A stretch of 64,000 nucleotides of DNA from Bacillus mesophilus (GCF_011008845.1 NZ_JAAIWM010000002.1:248001-312000); one strand, 5' to 3'; positions 9,491 through 19,252 are shown, counted from the stretch's first letter. Notes: a model not told the origin generated them from the letters alone. Made by a program: numbers and translations.

Positions 9491-9537
9491 AGACAAATAA
9501 AGTGTGGGAGACATCCAAACATTTTATTTGTCTTTTT
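9491..9537 (+). terminator. rho-independent terminator of chemoreceptor gene
   Basis: AGACAAATAAA pairs with TTTTATTTGTCT across a loop of about 20 bases, followed by TTTTT; 15 bp past the stop codon. Confidence 0.75.
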
Positions 9538-9738
9538 AAATTACAGTCATCAGGAGGAGGTAGAATTCGAATTATCCTAGGAACAGTTAATCTTTGAATG
9601 TATTACTATACAGTTGGACGTTCTATTTTTTTCTGTTAGTATTTTTCCCTCGTCTATCTCACCATACACAGAAGCTTATTAATAAAAAATATAATAACAC
9701 TTCTTCTAAAGTTCCTTTAGATCAACAAATCCTTACCT

Positions 9739-10533
9739 CTATACCCACGCATTTCCATGTTCACGAATAAATTTAATGTCGTTTTGATAATGTTCAAGAT
9801 GTCCTTCATCTATCATTTGTTGAAAAGCGATTTCACCTTCACTCGCTTTTCTATTTATGTAATTACATAGTCCTTCTAATCGTTGCAATACGATTTCCAA
9901 GTAATTCTCTCGGAGTCCGTCAATACCATAGGATTCAAAAAATAAGCTAACTCTTTGTTTTTTATGAATTGCATCGTATGAAGGATTATAATAAACTGCC
10001 TCACCTGATTCGGTATGATAAAGCCTACTTAAAGGAACACAAGTGTATAAAGTATAAGCTATATCCCAGATTCTTGGGCCAGGAGCAGCAACATCAAAAT
10101 CAATAATACCTACTGGTTTTTCATGATTAAAAATAATGTTATAAATAGCAAAATCGTTGTGACAAATAACCTCTATGTTATCCGGAGTCCCGTCCATTGG
10201 TTTCCAATCAGTTGATACTGGAAAGTCACTCACAGCATCGTGGTAATGACGGAGTATCTTCGCTATTTCTTTTATAACTTCATTAGACCACATGTATGCC
10301 TTTATGGGATAATTACCAGCTTCCCCTTTAATAAATGATAAAATCTCTCTTCCTTTTTCATCAAAACCTAAAAACCTTGGTGCATAAGTAAATCCTTTGT
10401 TTTCCAAGTGTTGTAATAGTTTGTGAACTTTGGTACTGTCTGGCTTTACTTCTCGTCGAACAGTATCTCCCAAACGATATACTTTAGAGACATTACCTCC
10501 TGTTAGTAATTCTTCGTTTTTGTGAATAGGCAT
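9739..10533 (-). CDS. aminoglycoside phosphotransferase (APH)-family kinase
   Basis: 264 aa kinase-like fold. The catalytic loop is CHNDFAIYNIIF (H-x-D-x4-N) and the metal-binding segment is GIIDFDVAAPG. Near the N-terminus GGNVSKVYRLGDTVRREVK fits the nucleotide-binding strand region. This family phosphorylates small hydroxylated substrates; members outside resistance islands often act on sugars or choline-like molecules, so drug resistance should not be assumed. The start ATG has AAGGGGGAAGG before it. It stands alone. Confidence 0.8.
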   Translation of the reverse strand: MPIHKNEELLTGGNVSKVYRLGDTVRREVKPDSTKVHKLLQHLENKGFTYAPRFLGFDEKGREILSFIKGEAGNYPIKAYMWSNEVIKEIAKILRHYHDAVSDFPVSTDWKPMDGTPDNIEVICHNDFAIYNIIFNHEKPVGIIDFDVAAPGPRIWDIAYTLYTCVPLSRLYHTESGEAVYYNPSYDAIHKKQRVSLFFESYGIDGLRENYLEIVLQRLEGLCNYINRKASEGEIAFQQMIDEGHLEHYQNDIKFIREHGNAWV

Positions 10534-10713
10534 TTGCCTTCCCCCTTTCTTTGCCCTAGAAACGTAATATTTAATACTAAACCACAGATTTATTCCAAAT
10601 GTTAGTTATGAGGATTAAAGAAATAAAAACAATTACTATATCGAGATCAACCGCACCATTTTAGTCTTAAATAACTATATTTTCTAACCATATTTAATGT
10701 ATAAATCAACCCA

Positions 10714-11097
10714 CTAAAGATTTGAGCGAATTTCATATATTTCGTCATTATAATGCCAAAATTCTATGAACGTTTTATTCGCTCTATCTACATAACCTAT
10801 GATAGACATTCCTTGCTCTACTCTGGTGTAGTAGTTACTGCCGTATAATTGTATGGCTTCTTGTAATGAATCTCCTACTCTAATATCATCGTATTGGACT
10901 TCTGAAAGATTGGTACTTTTTACAAATTGATAGTTGCTTTCATAAACATACCAACTACCGGCTACTAACACCAAACTTAGTGGAATACATAGGAAGGTTA
11001 ATGCAAGTTTCCTTGAACGTTTAAATAAATATATGCCCAAAATTAGGGGGAATAATATAAGTCCCAAAAATAGAATTAAAACTATGCCTATCATCAT
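10714..11097 (-). CDS. small membrane protein with extracytoplasmic tail, 127 aa
   Basis: Two hydrophobic helices (about 2-25 and 31-52) followed by a 70-residue tail containing YDDIRVGDSLQEAIQLYG, a pattern like the DUF/SmpA-type small domains that bind envelope partners; that likeness is only suggestive. AAGGTGGGGGT precedes two adjacent ATG codons. It is upstream neighbour to two further small membrane proteins on the same strand. Confidence 0.55.
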   Translation of the reverse strand: MMIGIVLILFLGLILFPLILGIYLFKRSRKLALTFLCIPLSLVLVAGSWYVYESNYQFVKSTNLSEVQYDDIRVGDSLQEAIQLYGSNYYTRVEQGMSIIGYVDRANKTFIEFWHYNDEIYEIRSNL

Positions 11098-11130
11098 ATA
11101 CCCCCACCTTTTAATTACATTGATGCCAAA

Positions 11131-11373
11131 TTAACTAAATACATAAAAAAAAAATAAACACAAACTAGTTATGACAGTAAAAGTAGATAACATAAACATC
11201 TTAAAATCTTCCTTATGTATAATTACTCCTCTAAACCCAAAGAACAATCCTATTAGAACTAATAATACCCATACCAACGATACTGTTTGAAGTGAGAACC
11301 AAGTAAAGAAATTTATAAAGTATAGCGGAAAGGTCAACAATTGCAAAACCGTAATCACTAAGAGTATCTTCAT
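11131..11373 (-). CDS. small three-helix membrane protein, 80 aa
   Basis: Almost wholly hydrophobic with three predicted helices and a short charged loop (IHKEDFKMF). AAAGAGGTG lies four bases before the ATG at 11373. It precedes the 10714-11097 gene by 33 bp and they may form one transcript. Function unknown. Confidence 0.55.
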   Translation of the reverse strand: MKILLVITVLQLLTFPLYFINFFTWFSLQTVSLVWVLLVLIGLFFGFRGVIIHKEDFKMFMLSTFTVITSLCLFFFYVFS

Positions 11374-11505
11374 CTAACACCTCTTTAAGCTCTATTAAGA
11401 AAACCTTACCTTCAAGATCCAACCATAGTTTTTTTCAAAAGCATCAAGTGATGATTTACTAGATAACAAATCCAAACTTGTTAATTATAATTGATTCAAT
11501 ATAAA

Positions 11506-11760
11506 TCATGGCATAGAACTTGTTGCTAGATGTATAAATGCTGTTAGTACTATCAAAAACACCATAAAAAAACTTGAATACAGTATAAATTTTCTTAAAA
11601 TGTAACCTTCTTTTAATTTCTTATAAACAAAAACCCCTAACACAATTGAAACTAACCAAATAATTAATCCCCATAGTGAAAAAAGATACGGAGAATTGGC
11701 AATCCAAAGTATGGTGATAAATGAATAAAAAACTGCTAGTACCCACGCAAAACTCTTCAT
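11506..11760 (-). CDS. small three-helix membrane protein, 84 aa
   Basis: Three hydrophobic helices with a basic loop (YKKLKEGYILRK). GAGGAGAG lies just upstream of the ATG at 11760. No family recognised. The size and topology resemble the next gene (11131-11373), but the sequences are not obviously related. Confidence 0.55.
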   Translation of the reverse strand: MKSFAWVLAVFYSFITILWIANSPYLFSLWGLIIWLVSIVLGVFVYKKLKEGYILRKFILYSSFFMVFLIVLTAFIHLATSSMP

Positions 11761-11918
11761 ATGTTCTCTCCTCTTTTTTATAACAAACTACTAAAATTAC
11801 TTTGAGAACAACTAACGTTACATCTCGTTGCACATCTCCAACTACATATGGATAGACCAAGATTTCAATCTTATTTTAGTTACTATAGGAGATCAATTTT
11901 ATTTAAAAAGTTGAGAAC

Positions 11919-12545
11919 TTATTTAATCTGTTCCCGTATTCTCTGAACAACTTCTTGATAAAAAGAGATTTGATGTGGCACGAATCTATCTTTACTAACC
12001 GTCTCTTCTAATTCAACCTTTTTTCCATCGTGATTGATCTCAAAACCACCGATTTCAATTTCTTCTTTTACACCAAACCAAAGGTCAGCAAAATCATCAA
12101 AATTAGCTCTTACAATTCCTGATACTTCCTCTGCTTGAAGTGTAAAATCATTAAAGCTTAAATTGCTTCTATATAAAAAAACGTGTGCCATTTCTTTATC
12201 TATAAAGTTCTCTTTAGTCACGCAATAATCTAGTACGCCTAACATTACTAATTCCTCAAAAGCCACATCTATTCCTATTTCTTCTTTAATTTCCCTTACT
12301 CCATCCCTTACAGTTTCATCGGACAATAAATGCCCAGCTGACGTTATATCTAATAGGTTAGGATAGTCTTGTTTACCTTTGCTACGAAGTTGTAAATAGA
12401 TATAATCTTTACCTCGTTCTTTTCCAATAAACCAACAATGAAATGCTTCATGCCAATAGCCATGTTTATGTACATCACCCCTGGAAGCAACCCCTATTTG
12501 GTTTTTATTATCATCAAAAATCTTTAATTTTTCTTGATTTCCCAT
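11919..12545 (-). CDS. Nudix hydrolase
   Basis: 208 aa from the ATG at 12545 (GGGAGG eight bases upstream; an in-frame start at 12569 has none). The Nudix box reads GHLLSDE...REIKEEIGI: the catalytic REUxEExGU part is intact, while the stretch between the first Glu and REI is one residue shorter than the standard motif. The N-terminal KIFDDNKNQIGVASRGDVHKHG and the HCWF segment are like IPP-isomerase-related Nudix enzymes. It would hydrolyse a nucleoside-diphosphate-linked substrate, unknown here. Confidence 0.82.
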   Translation of the reverse strand: MGNQEKLKIFDDNKNQIGVASRGDVHKHGYWHEAFHCWFIGKERGKDYIYLQLRSKGKQDYPNLLDITSAGHLLSDETVRDGVREIKEEIGIDVAFEELVMLGVLDYCVTKENFIDKEMAHVFLYRSNLSFNDFTLQAEEVSGIVRANFDDFADLWFGVKEEIEIGGFEINHDGKKVELEETVSKDRFVPHQISFYQEVVQRIREQIK

Positions 12546-12631
12546 AAGATATCCTCCCTTAAAATCCACTCATCCTCACTTTAATAAGATAGGAACAATA
12601 CCAACAATCGTTCCATCCTATATTGATCATC

Positions 12632-13111
12632 TCAAACAGTTAAATCATTGTCTGATTTTAGATCAATTACGTTTCTTAAAAGTTCTATAAGAACTGCAGC
12701 AAATACTGCAATAACAAGTGTTGTAAAGACGATCACCATACCGATTATTGCTACTCCCGGGTGTAAAGCATTTACAAATGCCAACCCAAACATTCCAATA
12801 ACATACAAAACCATTATGTTGATTGCACTGTTTTTTATTTGTCTTAATGCATTTGCCGCTAGCTCTGAAAAGGCATTCTTATTGTGAATATAATTTAAAA
12901 GTTTTGTAGCTTGTAACAATGAAAAGAAGAAGAAGATTGCTGTAATATATATGCCTATTAAGACAGGGTATTTCAAATAGGCATATTCAGGATTCATTGC
13001 TGCTGAATACCCCGCTAGTGATGGTAGGCAGAAGAGACACAAGCAAAGAATGACAATTCCAACAAGAAAAACTGACATTTTCAAAAAGGCTATGGTTCCC
13101 ATTTTCATCAT
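12632..13111 (-). CDS. DUF2975 family membrane protein (YoaS-like)
   Basis: 159 aa with four hydrophobic helices and the segment NYIHNKNAFSELAANALRQIK between helices 2 and 3, typical of DUF2975. Such genes are usually paired with a small XRE-type regulator; here no regulator is next to it. AGGAGGT precedes two adjacent ATG codons. Function unknown. Confidence 0.72.
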   Translation of the reverse strand: MMKMGTIAFLKMSVFLVGIVILCLCLFCLPSLAGYSAAMNPEYAYLKYPVLIGIYITAIFFFFSLLQATKLLNYIHNKNAFSELAANALRQIKNSAINIMVLYVIGMFGLAFVNALHPGVAIIGMVIVFTTLVIAVFAAVLIELLRNVIDLKSDNDLTV

Positions 13112-13201
13112 ACTTACCTCCTTTTATATTTTACATAATATTACACAGTTTATTGTTTTTCAATATATTTTTGTTGATTTTATTTTAAAAAATGCAAAAT
13201 A

Positions 13202-13248
13202 AAGAGGATTCTTGTTTTTCACAAAACAATAAATCCTCTTTATGTGCT
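13202..13248 (-). terminator. rho-independent terminator after the Bce permease gene
   Basis: AAAGAGGATT and AATCCTCTTT form the stem; on the minus strand the run ATTTTGCATTTTTT follows. It lies about 65 bp past the permease stop. Confidence 0.65.
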
Positions 13249-13313
13249 TTCTTTCAATATTCGTTTAACCGAACAAACTAAACCCAAATGTCCAATAACC
13301 CTCTTGCCTACAT

Positions 13314-15260
13314 CTACCGCGTTATGTGGTTAAATGTTTTATTCCTTAAATAGAAATAGTAAATAAGTTGAAAGCTTAGATAAATACCAGCTATGAACAA
13401 GAAATGATTCAGTATTTCAAGATTATTCATGAGACCACCAACATCCCTCGACAGAATCACTAGGTAAAGGAAGGCCAATATAGTTCCAATTAAAAGTGGT
13501 ATTGAGAAAATCGTTCTCAATTCGCTTGAAATCCTACCTTTTATCTCCTTTGTGGTCATCCCTATTTTGCTTAGTTTATGGTATTTAGCTCGTTCCTCCT
13601 CAATCTCAGAGAAGAGATTAAGGTAAAGGAGTATAAACGTACCAAAGAAAAACATGACACTTAGAAATGTAGTCACAAAAAACATGATGCCGGTCGTACT
13701 CCTGTTGTTATGATAATCGTCAATTTTGGAAGCTACACGAAACAACTCTGCCTCAGATATGTACTCATTGTACTGTTTTTCCGTTGTGACTGTACTCTCA
13801 TTATAGTGTACGAATTTTTCTTGTAAGTTTTCCAGAGCATCTCCTGTTGCCTTCCAGTCTGAAACATTCAGTAATTGAAGGTTAGATATATAACCATTAC
13901 CGTTAGCTTCAAGGTGCTCGAACTGTCTCTCGTTAATAATGATAAACTCATGAGTATCTGGCAATAAGTTAATAGTTCTTTTAATCATCTCCCCCTTATA
14001 CTTATAAGTTACCTTTTCATGTTCAATTGTAAGCCGAAGAGATGGAATCGGATCAACATGTGCATATTCTGCTTCAGTGTTTAAATAAAAAAGATACTCA
14101 TGATCCAGCAATTTCGCTTGGTCACCTGTGAGCTTGTTATAATCATTTAGTGACATGAAACGATAGGGTTGGACCCCATCTACATATGGAAGCATTTCAT
14201 AATGCGTAATAGTTGGAATGACAAGATGTTCTTCAATCCGATGTTGGGGTTGATCGAGTATGTTATATAATTCGTCTTCATTCAGGTTATTCTTTGTGTC
14301 AGTCTGATAAAAGGCCACATCATAAGGATTATTGTTAATGGCATTCGTTTCAGAAGACTTATAGAAAGTAAGCAGTAACGTGCTATAAAAAATTGTGATC
14401 ATTGCCATCACAGAAACGAGCATAATGATTGACGTGAGCTGTTTAAACTTATAATCGAGACTTGTTAAAAATAGCATCCTGCGAAAATAAAATACTGGAA
14501 TCTTTTTGGTGACCTCAATCAAGAAACTAATAAACTGCCTTAGAAATATATATAATCCGATGAGAACACCCATCGTCCATAGAGGTAAGTATGCTCCTGA
14601 TGATTCTTCAAAGGTGAAATAAAGGGTAAGCAAAGATCCACCCATGATCATGAAGCCTAGGAAACCAATCCAAGGGCTTCTCATCTTAATTGTTTCAGAA
14701 ACCCTATTGCTCTTCATGGTTTGAATCACAGAACTTCTAAGCGTGAGGAATAGAGATTTGCCAACCGCTATCAGAAAGACTAACAAAAATGCTCCAATTG
14801 AGTATAAAAACATTTTTCCGCTTAAATGAAATTCAACCTGAAGCTCCACTCTACTCATTAACAGCATGAAAAACAGCCTAGAAAATATACTCCCAGCTAG
14901 TAAACCAGACAGTATGGAAGCAACAGCAATCGCTCCATTCTCTAAGAGTAACAATCTGGTAATATCACGACCGGACATCCCTAACGTCATAAATAGTCCA
15001 AACTCACTTCTTCTCCTTTTCATAAAAACATTGTGGGCATAGCTTATGAAGAAGATTGTGAATATAATCAACGCAACTCCCGGAATGGATAAAGCATCCT
15101 GAATCCCATCCAGTTTCTTTGCTTGCTCTATCTGTTTATTAAAATACACGGTTGAAAACATAAAGAAAAACATGACAGCAAAACTATTGCAGAGGAAATA
15201 AAAAATATACTTTTTATATTGAACCTTGGCCATCTTCCAAATCAGCTGATTAAATGTCAT
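13314..15260 (-). CDS. bceB: BceB-type ABC transporter permease
   Basis: 648 aa, the usual length for BceB-like permeases. FtsX-type helix pairs flank a large extracellular domain (about 305-520) between helices 7 and 8, the part that recognises peptide antibiotics in this family. With its ATPase it removes cell-wall-active peptides from their lipid targets and signals to the partner histidine kinase. It overlaps the ATPase gene by 11 bp. The symbol marks the family; which peptide it handles cannot be read from sequence. Confidence 0.85.
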   Translation of the reverse strand: MTFNQLIWKMAKVQYKKYIFYFLCNSFAVMFFFMFSTVYFNKQIEQAKKLDGIQDALSIPGVALIIFTIFFISYAHNVFMKRRRSEFGLFMTLGMSGRDITRLLLLENGAIAVASILSGLLAGSIFSRLFFMLLMSRVELQVEFHLSGKMFLYSIGAFLLVFLIAVGKSLFLTLRSSVIQTMKSNRVSETIKMRSPWIGFLGFMIMGGSLLTLYFTFEESSGAYLPLWTMGVLIGLYIFLRQFISFLIEVTKKIPVFYFRRMLFLTSLDYKFKQLTSIIMLVSVMAMITIFYSTLLLTFYKSSETNAINNNPYDVAFYQTDTKNNLNEDELYNILDQPQHRIEEHLVIPTITHYEMLPYVDGVQPYRFMSLNDYNKLTGDQAKLLDHEYLFYLNTEAEYAHVDPIPSLRLTIEHEKVTYKYKGEMIKRTINLLPDTHEFIIINERQFEHLEANGNGYISNLQLLNVSDWKATGDALENLQEKFVHYNESTVTTEKQYNEYISEAELFRVASKIDDYHNNRSTTGIMFFVTTFLSVMFFFGTFILLYLNLFSEIEEERAKYHKLSKIGMTTKEIKGRISSELRTIFSIPLLIGTILAFLYLVILSRDVGGLMNNLEILNHFLFIAGIYLSFQLIYYFYLRNKTFNHITR

Positions 15261-16014
15261 GAGATTTTCCCCCTAAGACGGCCAGGTTATCCATGATTTG
15301 ATTCAGGAACTCCTTCCTGCTTCCTTTTTTTACAATATAAGAGTGGATGAGACCGTCCTTGATAAAAATTACCTTCTGACAATAGCTGGCCGCGAAAACA
15401 TCGTGTGTAACAAGAAGAACTGTTGTAGAAAGCTCATTTACAATTTTTTCGAAACATTCCAAGATTACAGCAGATGACTTAGAATCTAAATTCCCAGTAG
15501 GTTCATCTGCAAAAATGATACTTGGCTCATTCACAAGTGCTCTGCTCACAGCGGTTCGCTGCTGCTGCCCACCAGAGATACTATGCGGATATTTATCCAG
15601 AATGGACTCAATTTCAAAAAGCCTCGCCAGGGATTGTAGCTTCTCCTCCATCTCGGCGACTGTTTTCCTCTCTAGTACCATTGGAAGTAGTATATTTTCC
15701 TTTACTGTTAAGCTGTCTAGTAAATTGAAGTCCTGAAATACAAATCCAAGCTGCTTACGGCGAAATAGAGCTAAATCATCACCTTTCATCTTGCTTATTT
15801 CTTGATTTGCAATGATCACTTTCCCTGATGTTGGCTGATCAATTCCGCTCAATACATTGAGAAGTGTCGTTTTGCCGCTTCCGGAAGGTCCCATTACTGC
15901 AATGAACTCTCCTTCTTTAACCGTTAGGCTAACTCCACCTAATGCAGTTGTGGAACCCTCCCCACTCGATACTCCATAAATTTTTGTAATATTTTTCACA
16001 TCTAACATATCCAT
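15250..16014 (-). CDS. bceA: BceA-type ABC transporter ATPase
   Basis: 254 aa. Walker A GPSGSGKTT, Q-loop FVFQDFNLL, signature SGGQQQR, Walker B IIFADEPTG and switch His (VTHD) are all present. AGGAGGTA precedes the ATG. It forms an operon with the permease gene (11-bp overlap). Its upstream region holds a BceR-type operator at 16095-16108, which agrees with induction by the adjacent two-component system. Confidence 0.9.
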   Translation of the reverse strand: MDMLDVKNITKIYGVSSGEGSTTALGGVSLTVKEGEFIAVMGPSGSGKTTLLNVLSGIDQPTSGKVIIANQEISKMKGDDLALFRRKQLGFVFQDFNLLDSLTVKENILLPMVLERKTVAEMEEKLQSLARLFEIESILDKYPHSISGGQQQRTAVSRALVNEPSIIFADEPTGNLDSKSSAVILECFEKIVNELSTTVLLVTHDVFAASYCQKVIFIKDGLIHSYIVKKGSRKEFLNQIMDNLAVLGGKSHDI

Positions 16015-16091
16015 AGGTAGTACCTCCTGTTTTCTAATAGGTTCATTTTAGTTGACATCACGGGGCACAACCATCGGTAAAGCTAAAAAAT

Positions 16092-16111
16092 ACCTTACAT
16101 TTTTGTAAGGT
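16092..16111 (-). promoter_or_regulatory. BceR-type operator that also forms a terminator hairpin
   Basis: TTACA-TTTT-TGTAA at 16095-16108 matches the known BceR consensus TNACA-N4-TGTAA. It lies about 80 bp before the ATPase start, with a TAAAAT -10-like box at 16045-16050. The wider palindrome ACCTTACA/TGTAAGGT, followed by ATTTTTT on the minus strand, also fits a terminator for the kinase gene just upstream. Confidence 0.75.
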
Positions 16112-16135
16112 ACGATACTTAAAAAAGACAAGGAG

Positions 16136-17158
16136 TTAACTCAGAGTCTTTCCCATTAACCATTGTATGGTGACCTCAGTTCCTTTTGAAATCTCTGATT
16201 TAATGGTAATGGTTGCTCCCACTTTGTCGGCAATTTTTTTACTCAGGTACAAACCAATTCCTGTGGAGTTTGAAAACTTCCTTCCGTTTTCTCCCGTGAA
16301 AAAGGGATGAAAGACCCGTTCCAGATCATAGGAAGGTATGCCCACACCTTCATCTATGATTGTTAAGAAGATATGATTGCCTTTTCTCTTGAGTTGAAAG
16401 ATAAGTTTTTTACTGCCAGTTTGGGGAGCGGAATATTTTATTGCATTTGAAATAATCTGTTCTAATAAAATATCGTTCCACTTTGGATCAGTGATAATAT
16501 AGGCACTTTCTTCTTCGAACTCAATAGAAGGATAGATGGACTGATAGATGCATTCTTTCTTTCTCTCGTTTATCAGTTTTCGCAATGCTGGTAGCAAGTC
16601 TACTGACTTTACCTCAAGGTCATTTTCAAAGCTTTCCATTCTGATCATGGTTAGACCTTGCTGGATATATGTATGAAGGCGATTATTTTCAAGCTGTATT
16701 TTCTCAAGTACTTCATTCACTTCGTGTGACTTGTTCTCTTTATTGATGATGAGCTCAATTACAGAGACGGGTGTCTTTAAATGGTGCATCCAGTGAGATA
16801 GAAAATATAGTCTCTCTTTATTTTGTTCCTTGTATTGATTGTTTCGCCGATTATATTCACCTCTAATTTTGTTAATCAGTTGTTGAAATGCCTTCTGTTC
16901 TTCTGTTTGCGGCTGTAGATCTTCATCCTTATTCATATGTATAGCAGCAAGTGCTTTATTGGTAGGATAATAACGAATCCAGTCAATAACTAGACATACG
17001 ATTAACATAAAACCACCAATTGAAATAGGATAAACAATTTCTGTATTCACAGGTTCTGTTAGATGGAAAAAAGTTATGATGCTGGTGGTACTTAATAGAT
17101 AAAGAACAATCGTTAGGAATCTGTCTTTTATAAATCTAGTAAATATCTCTGTTTTCAT
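16136..17158 (-). CDS. bceS: BceS-type intramembrane-sensing histidine kinase
   Basis: 340 aa. Two helices near the N-terminus (about 15-32 and 38-60) with only a few residues between them, the hallmark of this kinase group, which senses through the transporter and not a ligand directly. The H-box is SHWMHHLKTPVSV. ATP-binding motifs follow: N-box ISNAIKYS, G1 DEGVGI, F-box FHPFF and G2 STGIGLYL. It starts one base after the response regulator gene ends. Confidence 0.88.
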   Translation of the reverse strand: MKTEIFTRFIKDRFLTIVLYLLSTTSIITFFHLTEPVNTEIVYPISIGGFMLIVCLVIDWIRYYPTNKALAAIHMNKDEDLQPQTEEQKAFQQLINKIRGEYNRRNNQYKEQNKERLYFLSHWMHHLKTPVSVIELIINKENKSHEVNEVLEKIQLENNRLHTYIQQGLTMIRMESFENDLEVKSVDLLPALRKLINERKKECIYQSIYPSIEFEEESAYIITDPKWNDILLEQIISNAIKYSAPQTGSKKLIFQLKRKGNHIFLTIIDEGVGIPSYDLERVFHPFFTGENGRKFSNSTGIGLYLSKKIADKVGATITIKSEISKGTEVTIQWLMGKTLS

Positions 17159-17159
17159 A

Positions 17160-17858
17160 TTAATCTCTCATGGAAACAGGTTCAAACAGCCTGTAGCCTA
17201 CTCCCCTTTTACTTTTTATCACAAAACATGTTCCCAGTTCGGACAGCAAATGCCTAATCCTGGTCATATTAACCGTGAGAGTATTATCGTCTACAAATGT
17301 GACTGAATCCCATACTTCTTCAATTAGTTCTTCTCTAGATAAAAACTCACCATGATGCTCCATTAATTTCTTCATGAGTTTATATTCATTTTTTGATAGC
17401 TCAACCTGATGATCACCACAGGTTAAGGTGAGGGTCTTGGCATCAATGCAAAGGGAACCTACACAAAGGGTACTCGTTTCCTTTGCAGCATACTCTCCGT
17501 ATACTCTTCTTATAGTAGCTTTCACTTTGGATTGTAGCATCTCAAATGTAAACGGCTTCGTAATATAATCATCCGCTCCCAGTTCGATCGCCATAATTTG
17601 ATCAACCTCATGACTCCTCGCAGATACCATCAGGATTGGTACATTGGACTGTTTTCGAAAACTTCTACACAAATAATACCCATCGTAGTATGGAAGGTTA
17701 ATATCTAGCAAGACAAGATCAGGTTGTAACTGAGCAAATTCTTCCTCAATTTTAGAAAAATGTATGGGAAGATGAACCTCATACCCGTACCTTTCTAGAT
17801 TTTCCTTAATCAATTCACAAAGCTGCGGATCATCCTCAATAAGCATTATTTTGTACAC
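17160..17858 (-). CDS. bceR: BceR-type response regulator (OmpR family)
   Basis: 232 aa from a GTG at 17858 (MYKIMLIEDDPQ), with AAAGGGAG seven bases upstream. Receiver domain: acidic pair ED at the start, phospho-acceptor Asp in LVLLDINLP, Lys in ITKPF. The C-terminal winged helix includes LSREELIEEVW and VNMTRIRHLL. It should bind the TTACA-N4-TGTAA site before the ATPase gene. It is the first gene of a regulator-kinase operon followed by the transporter operon. Confidence 0.88.
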   Translation of the reverse strand: MYKIMLIEDDPQLCELIKENLERYGYEVHLPIHFSKIEEEFAQLQPDLVLLDINLPYYDGYYLCRSFRKQSNVPILMVSARSHEVDQIMAIELGADDYITKPFTFEMLQSKVKATIRRVYGEYAAKETSTLCVGSLCIDAKTLTLTCGDHQVELSKNEYKLMKKLMEHHGEFLSREELIEEVWDSVTFVDDNTLTVNMTRIRHLLSELGTCFVIKSKRGVGYRLFEPVSMRD

Positions 17859-17936
17859 AACTTTTCTCCCTTTAAATAAAATCAGTAGTATCAAAGAAAA
17901 ACATAAACCAAACTCTATTTGATATTTAACACCTAG

Positions 17937-18284
17937 CTAGATGAGGAAAAAATAAGCCATAACACCTAAAACGAACCAAAAGATGGCATCAAATAAGTAA
18001 TTTATAAACAGTTTGGTTTCTCTTTTAAAAATGAATTTTTCTATACTAAATAGTATGTTTATTAACGCACCAGCGAATGGAAAGACTAAGAATAGATTAC
18101 TTTCAGGAAATACAAACGGTATTAGAATAATAGGAATCATGATCACATAAAACAAGATAGCAAAACCCCTATGATCATGCTTGTACCATTTCCATCCTCT
18201 TTTTGGTGTATTAAACTTTCTAAGAATTACTTTGTCTATTATATAAAATAAAATGATAGTAATAGCTATTAATATAAAACCCAA
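17937..18284 (-). CDS. DUF4181-like small membrane protein, 115 aa
   Basis: Four hydrophobic segments; after the first helix comes IDKVILRKFNTPKRGWKWYKH, a layout like DUF4181 proteins. The start is TTG at 18284 with AAAGGAGAG upstream. A protein of similar layout lies at 61079-61474. No function known; family assignment is tentative. Confidence 0.55.
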   Translation of the reverse strand: MGFILIAITIILFYIIDKVILRKFNTPKRGWKWYKHDHRGFAILFYVIMIPIILIPFVFPESNLFLVFPFAGALINILFSIEKFIFKRETKLFINYLFDAIFWFVLGVMAYFFLI

Positions 18285-18595
18285 AATTAACTCTCCTTTA
18301 ATTCCAAAATTGGATAACTAACAATATACCCAATATAGAAGAACATCTCACGTAGTAAGAACGGGACTTTACTATTCAATGTCTTGTATACAGAAGTTTG
18401 TGTAGGTGATGCATAAGCTTCCATCCCAGTGTTTTTGGCGTTAAAGGCATTTCTGCTCATTCAGGTAATTTAAAATCTACTAATCCAAAATTAGCTAGAA
18501 ACTATCATCTTGTTTCCCTATACATTTAACAATACCAATTTATACAGATGAAGTGACGGATAACCTAATGGTCATTGTACCAATAGTAATAATGA
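18285..18595. other. intergenic region, no gene seen
   Basis: 311 bp, A/T-rich. Short open stretches on both strands lack a start with ribosome binding site. No hairpin of terminator quality was seen. It may hold gene remnants, but none can be assigned. Confidence 0.4.
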
Positions 18596-19252
18596 TTACC
18601 AATCAACGTATCTAGCTTCGCTCATTCCGAACAATTTATCCGAAATTAGATTGCCATCCTGATCAAGTGCTCTTATTGTCCATGTGAATTCTGAGTACTC
18701 ATCCAGTACAAACAAGACATGTTGGTTGACCACCTCTTTGATATGATAACGGGTAGGATGTTTCTTAACAGTTTCTATATTAAATTCGTACTCATCTGAC
18801 GGTGTCAAATTCTCTAGATGATTACCAATCACTATATGCTTTATGTTCGGATCTTTTATTCTAATCCCTACCATAAAACCATCTTCTACATCACTACCAA
18901 AACCAGCAGCTTTGAATGGTTCATTTCCTTCTATGTAATAGTCATAAGTCCCACCTGCGTAATGATACATAAATCCGCCACTACGGTGTATTTCAGCCAA
19001 GCCAAAAGTATGGTTGTTAGTATCTTCATACAAGATTGCTTTCCCGTATACTGTTGGAATACTTTCGATGATCTTTGTATCGTTAGGTAATGCACTATCT
19101 GCTGTAAAGCGAAAGCCTATTAATAAGATGAAGCCCGTGAATATTAACAAAAAGAGTAAAATGAACTTCCAAGGTGTCTTTCTTTTCTTCACCGTGGTAT
19201 ATCCTATTACTCCAATCAAAGTTATCACTAGGATAGAGATTAAATAAGTCAT
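18596..19252 (-). CDS. membrane-anchored hypothetical protein, 218 aa
   Basis: Two helices at the N-terminus (about 2-20 and 28-48) separated by TVKKRKTPWK, then an extracytoplasmic domain with many aromatic residues. No named motif. The ribosome binding site is weak (AAAGGGG lies 14-18 bp upstream of the ATG). Neighbours are unrelated membrane proteins. Confidence 0.55.
   Translation of the reverse strand: MTYLISILVITLIGVIGYTTVKKRKTPWKFILLFLLIFTGFILLIGFRFTADSALPNDTKIIESIPTVYGKAILYEDTNNHTFGLAEIHRSGGFMYHYAGGTYDYYIEGNEPFKAAGFGSDVEDGFMVGIRIKDPNIKHIVIGNHLENLTPSDEYEFNIETVKKHPTRYHIKEVVNQHVLFVLDEYSEFTWTIRALDQDGNLISDKLFGMSEARYVDW

Noticed and set aside
9739-10533. Calling this an aminoglycoside resistance gene
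   Set aside because: Only the general kinase motifs are present; no resistance context or close resistance-enzyme signature supports a drug substrate.
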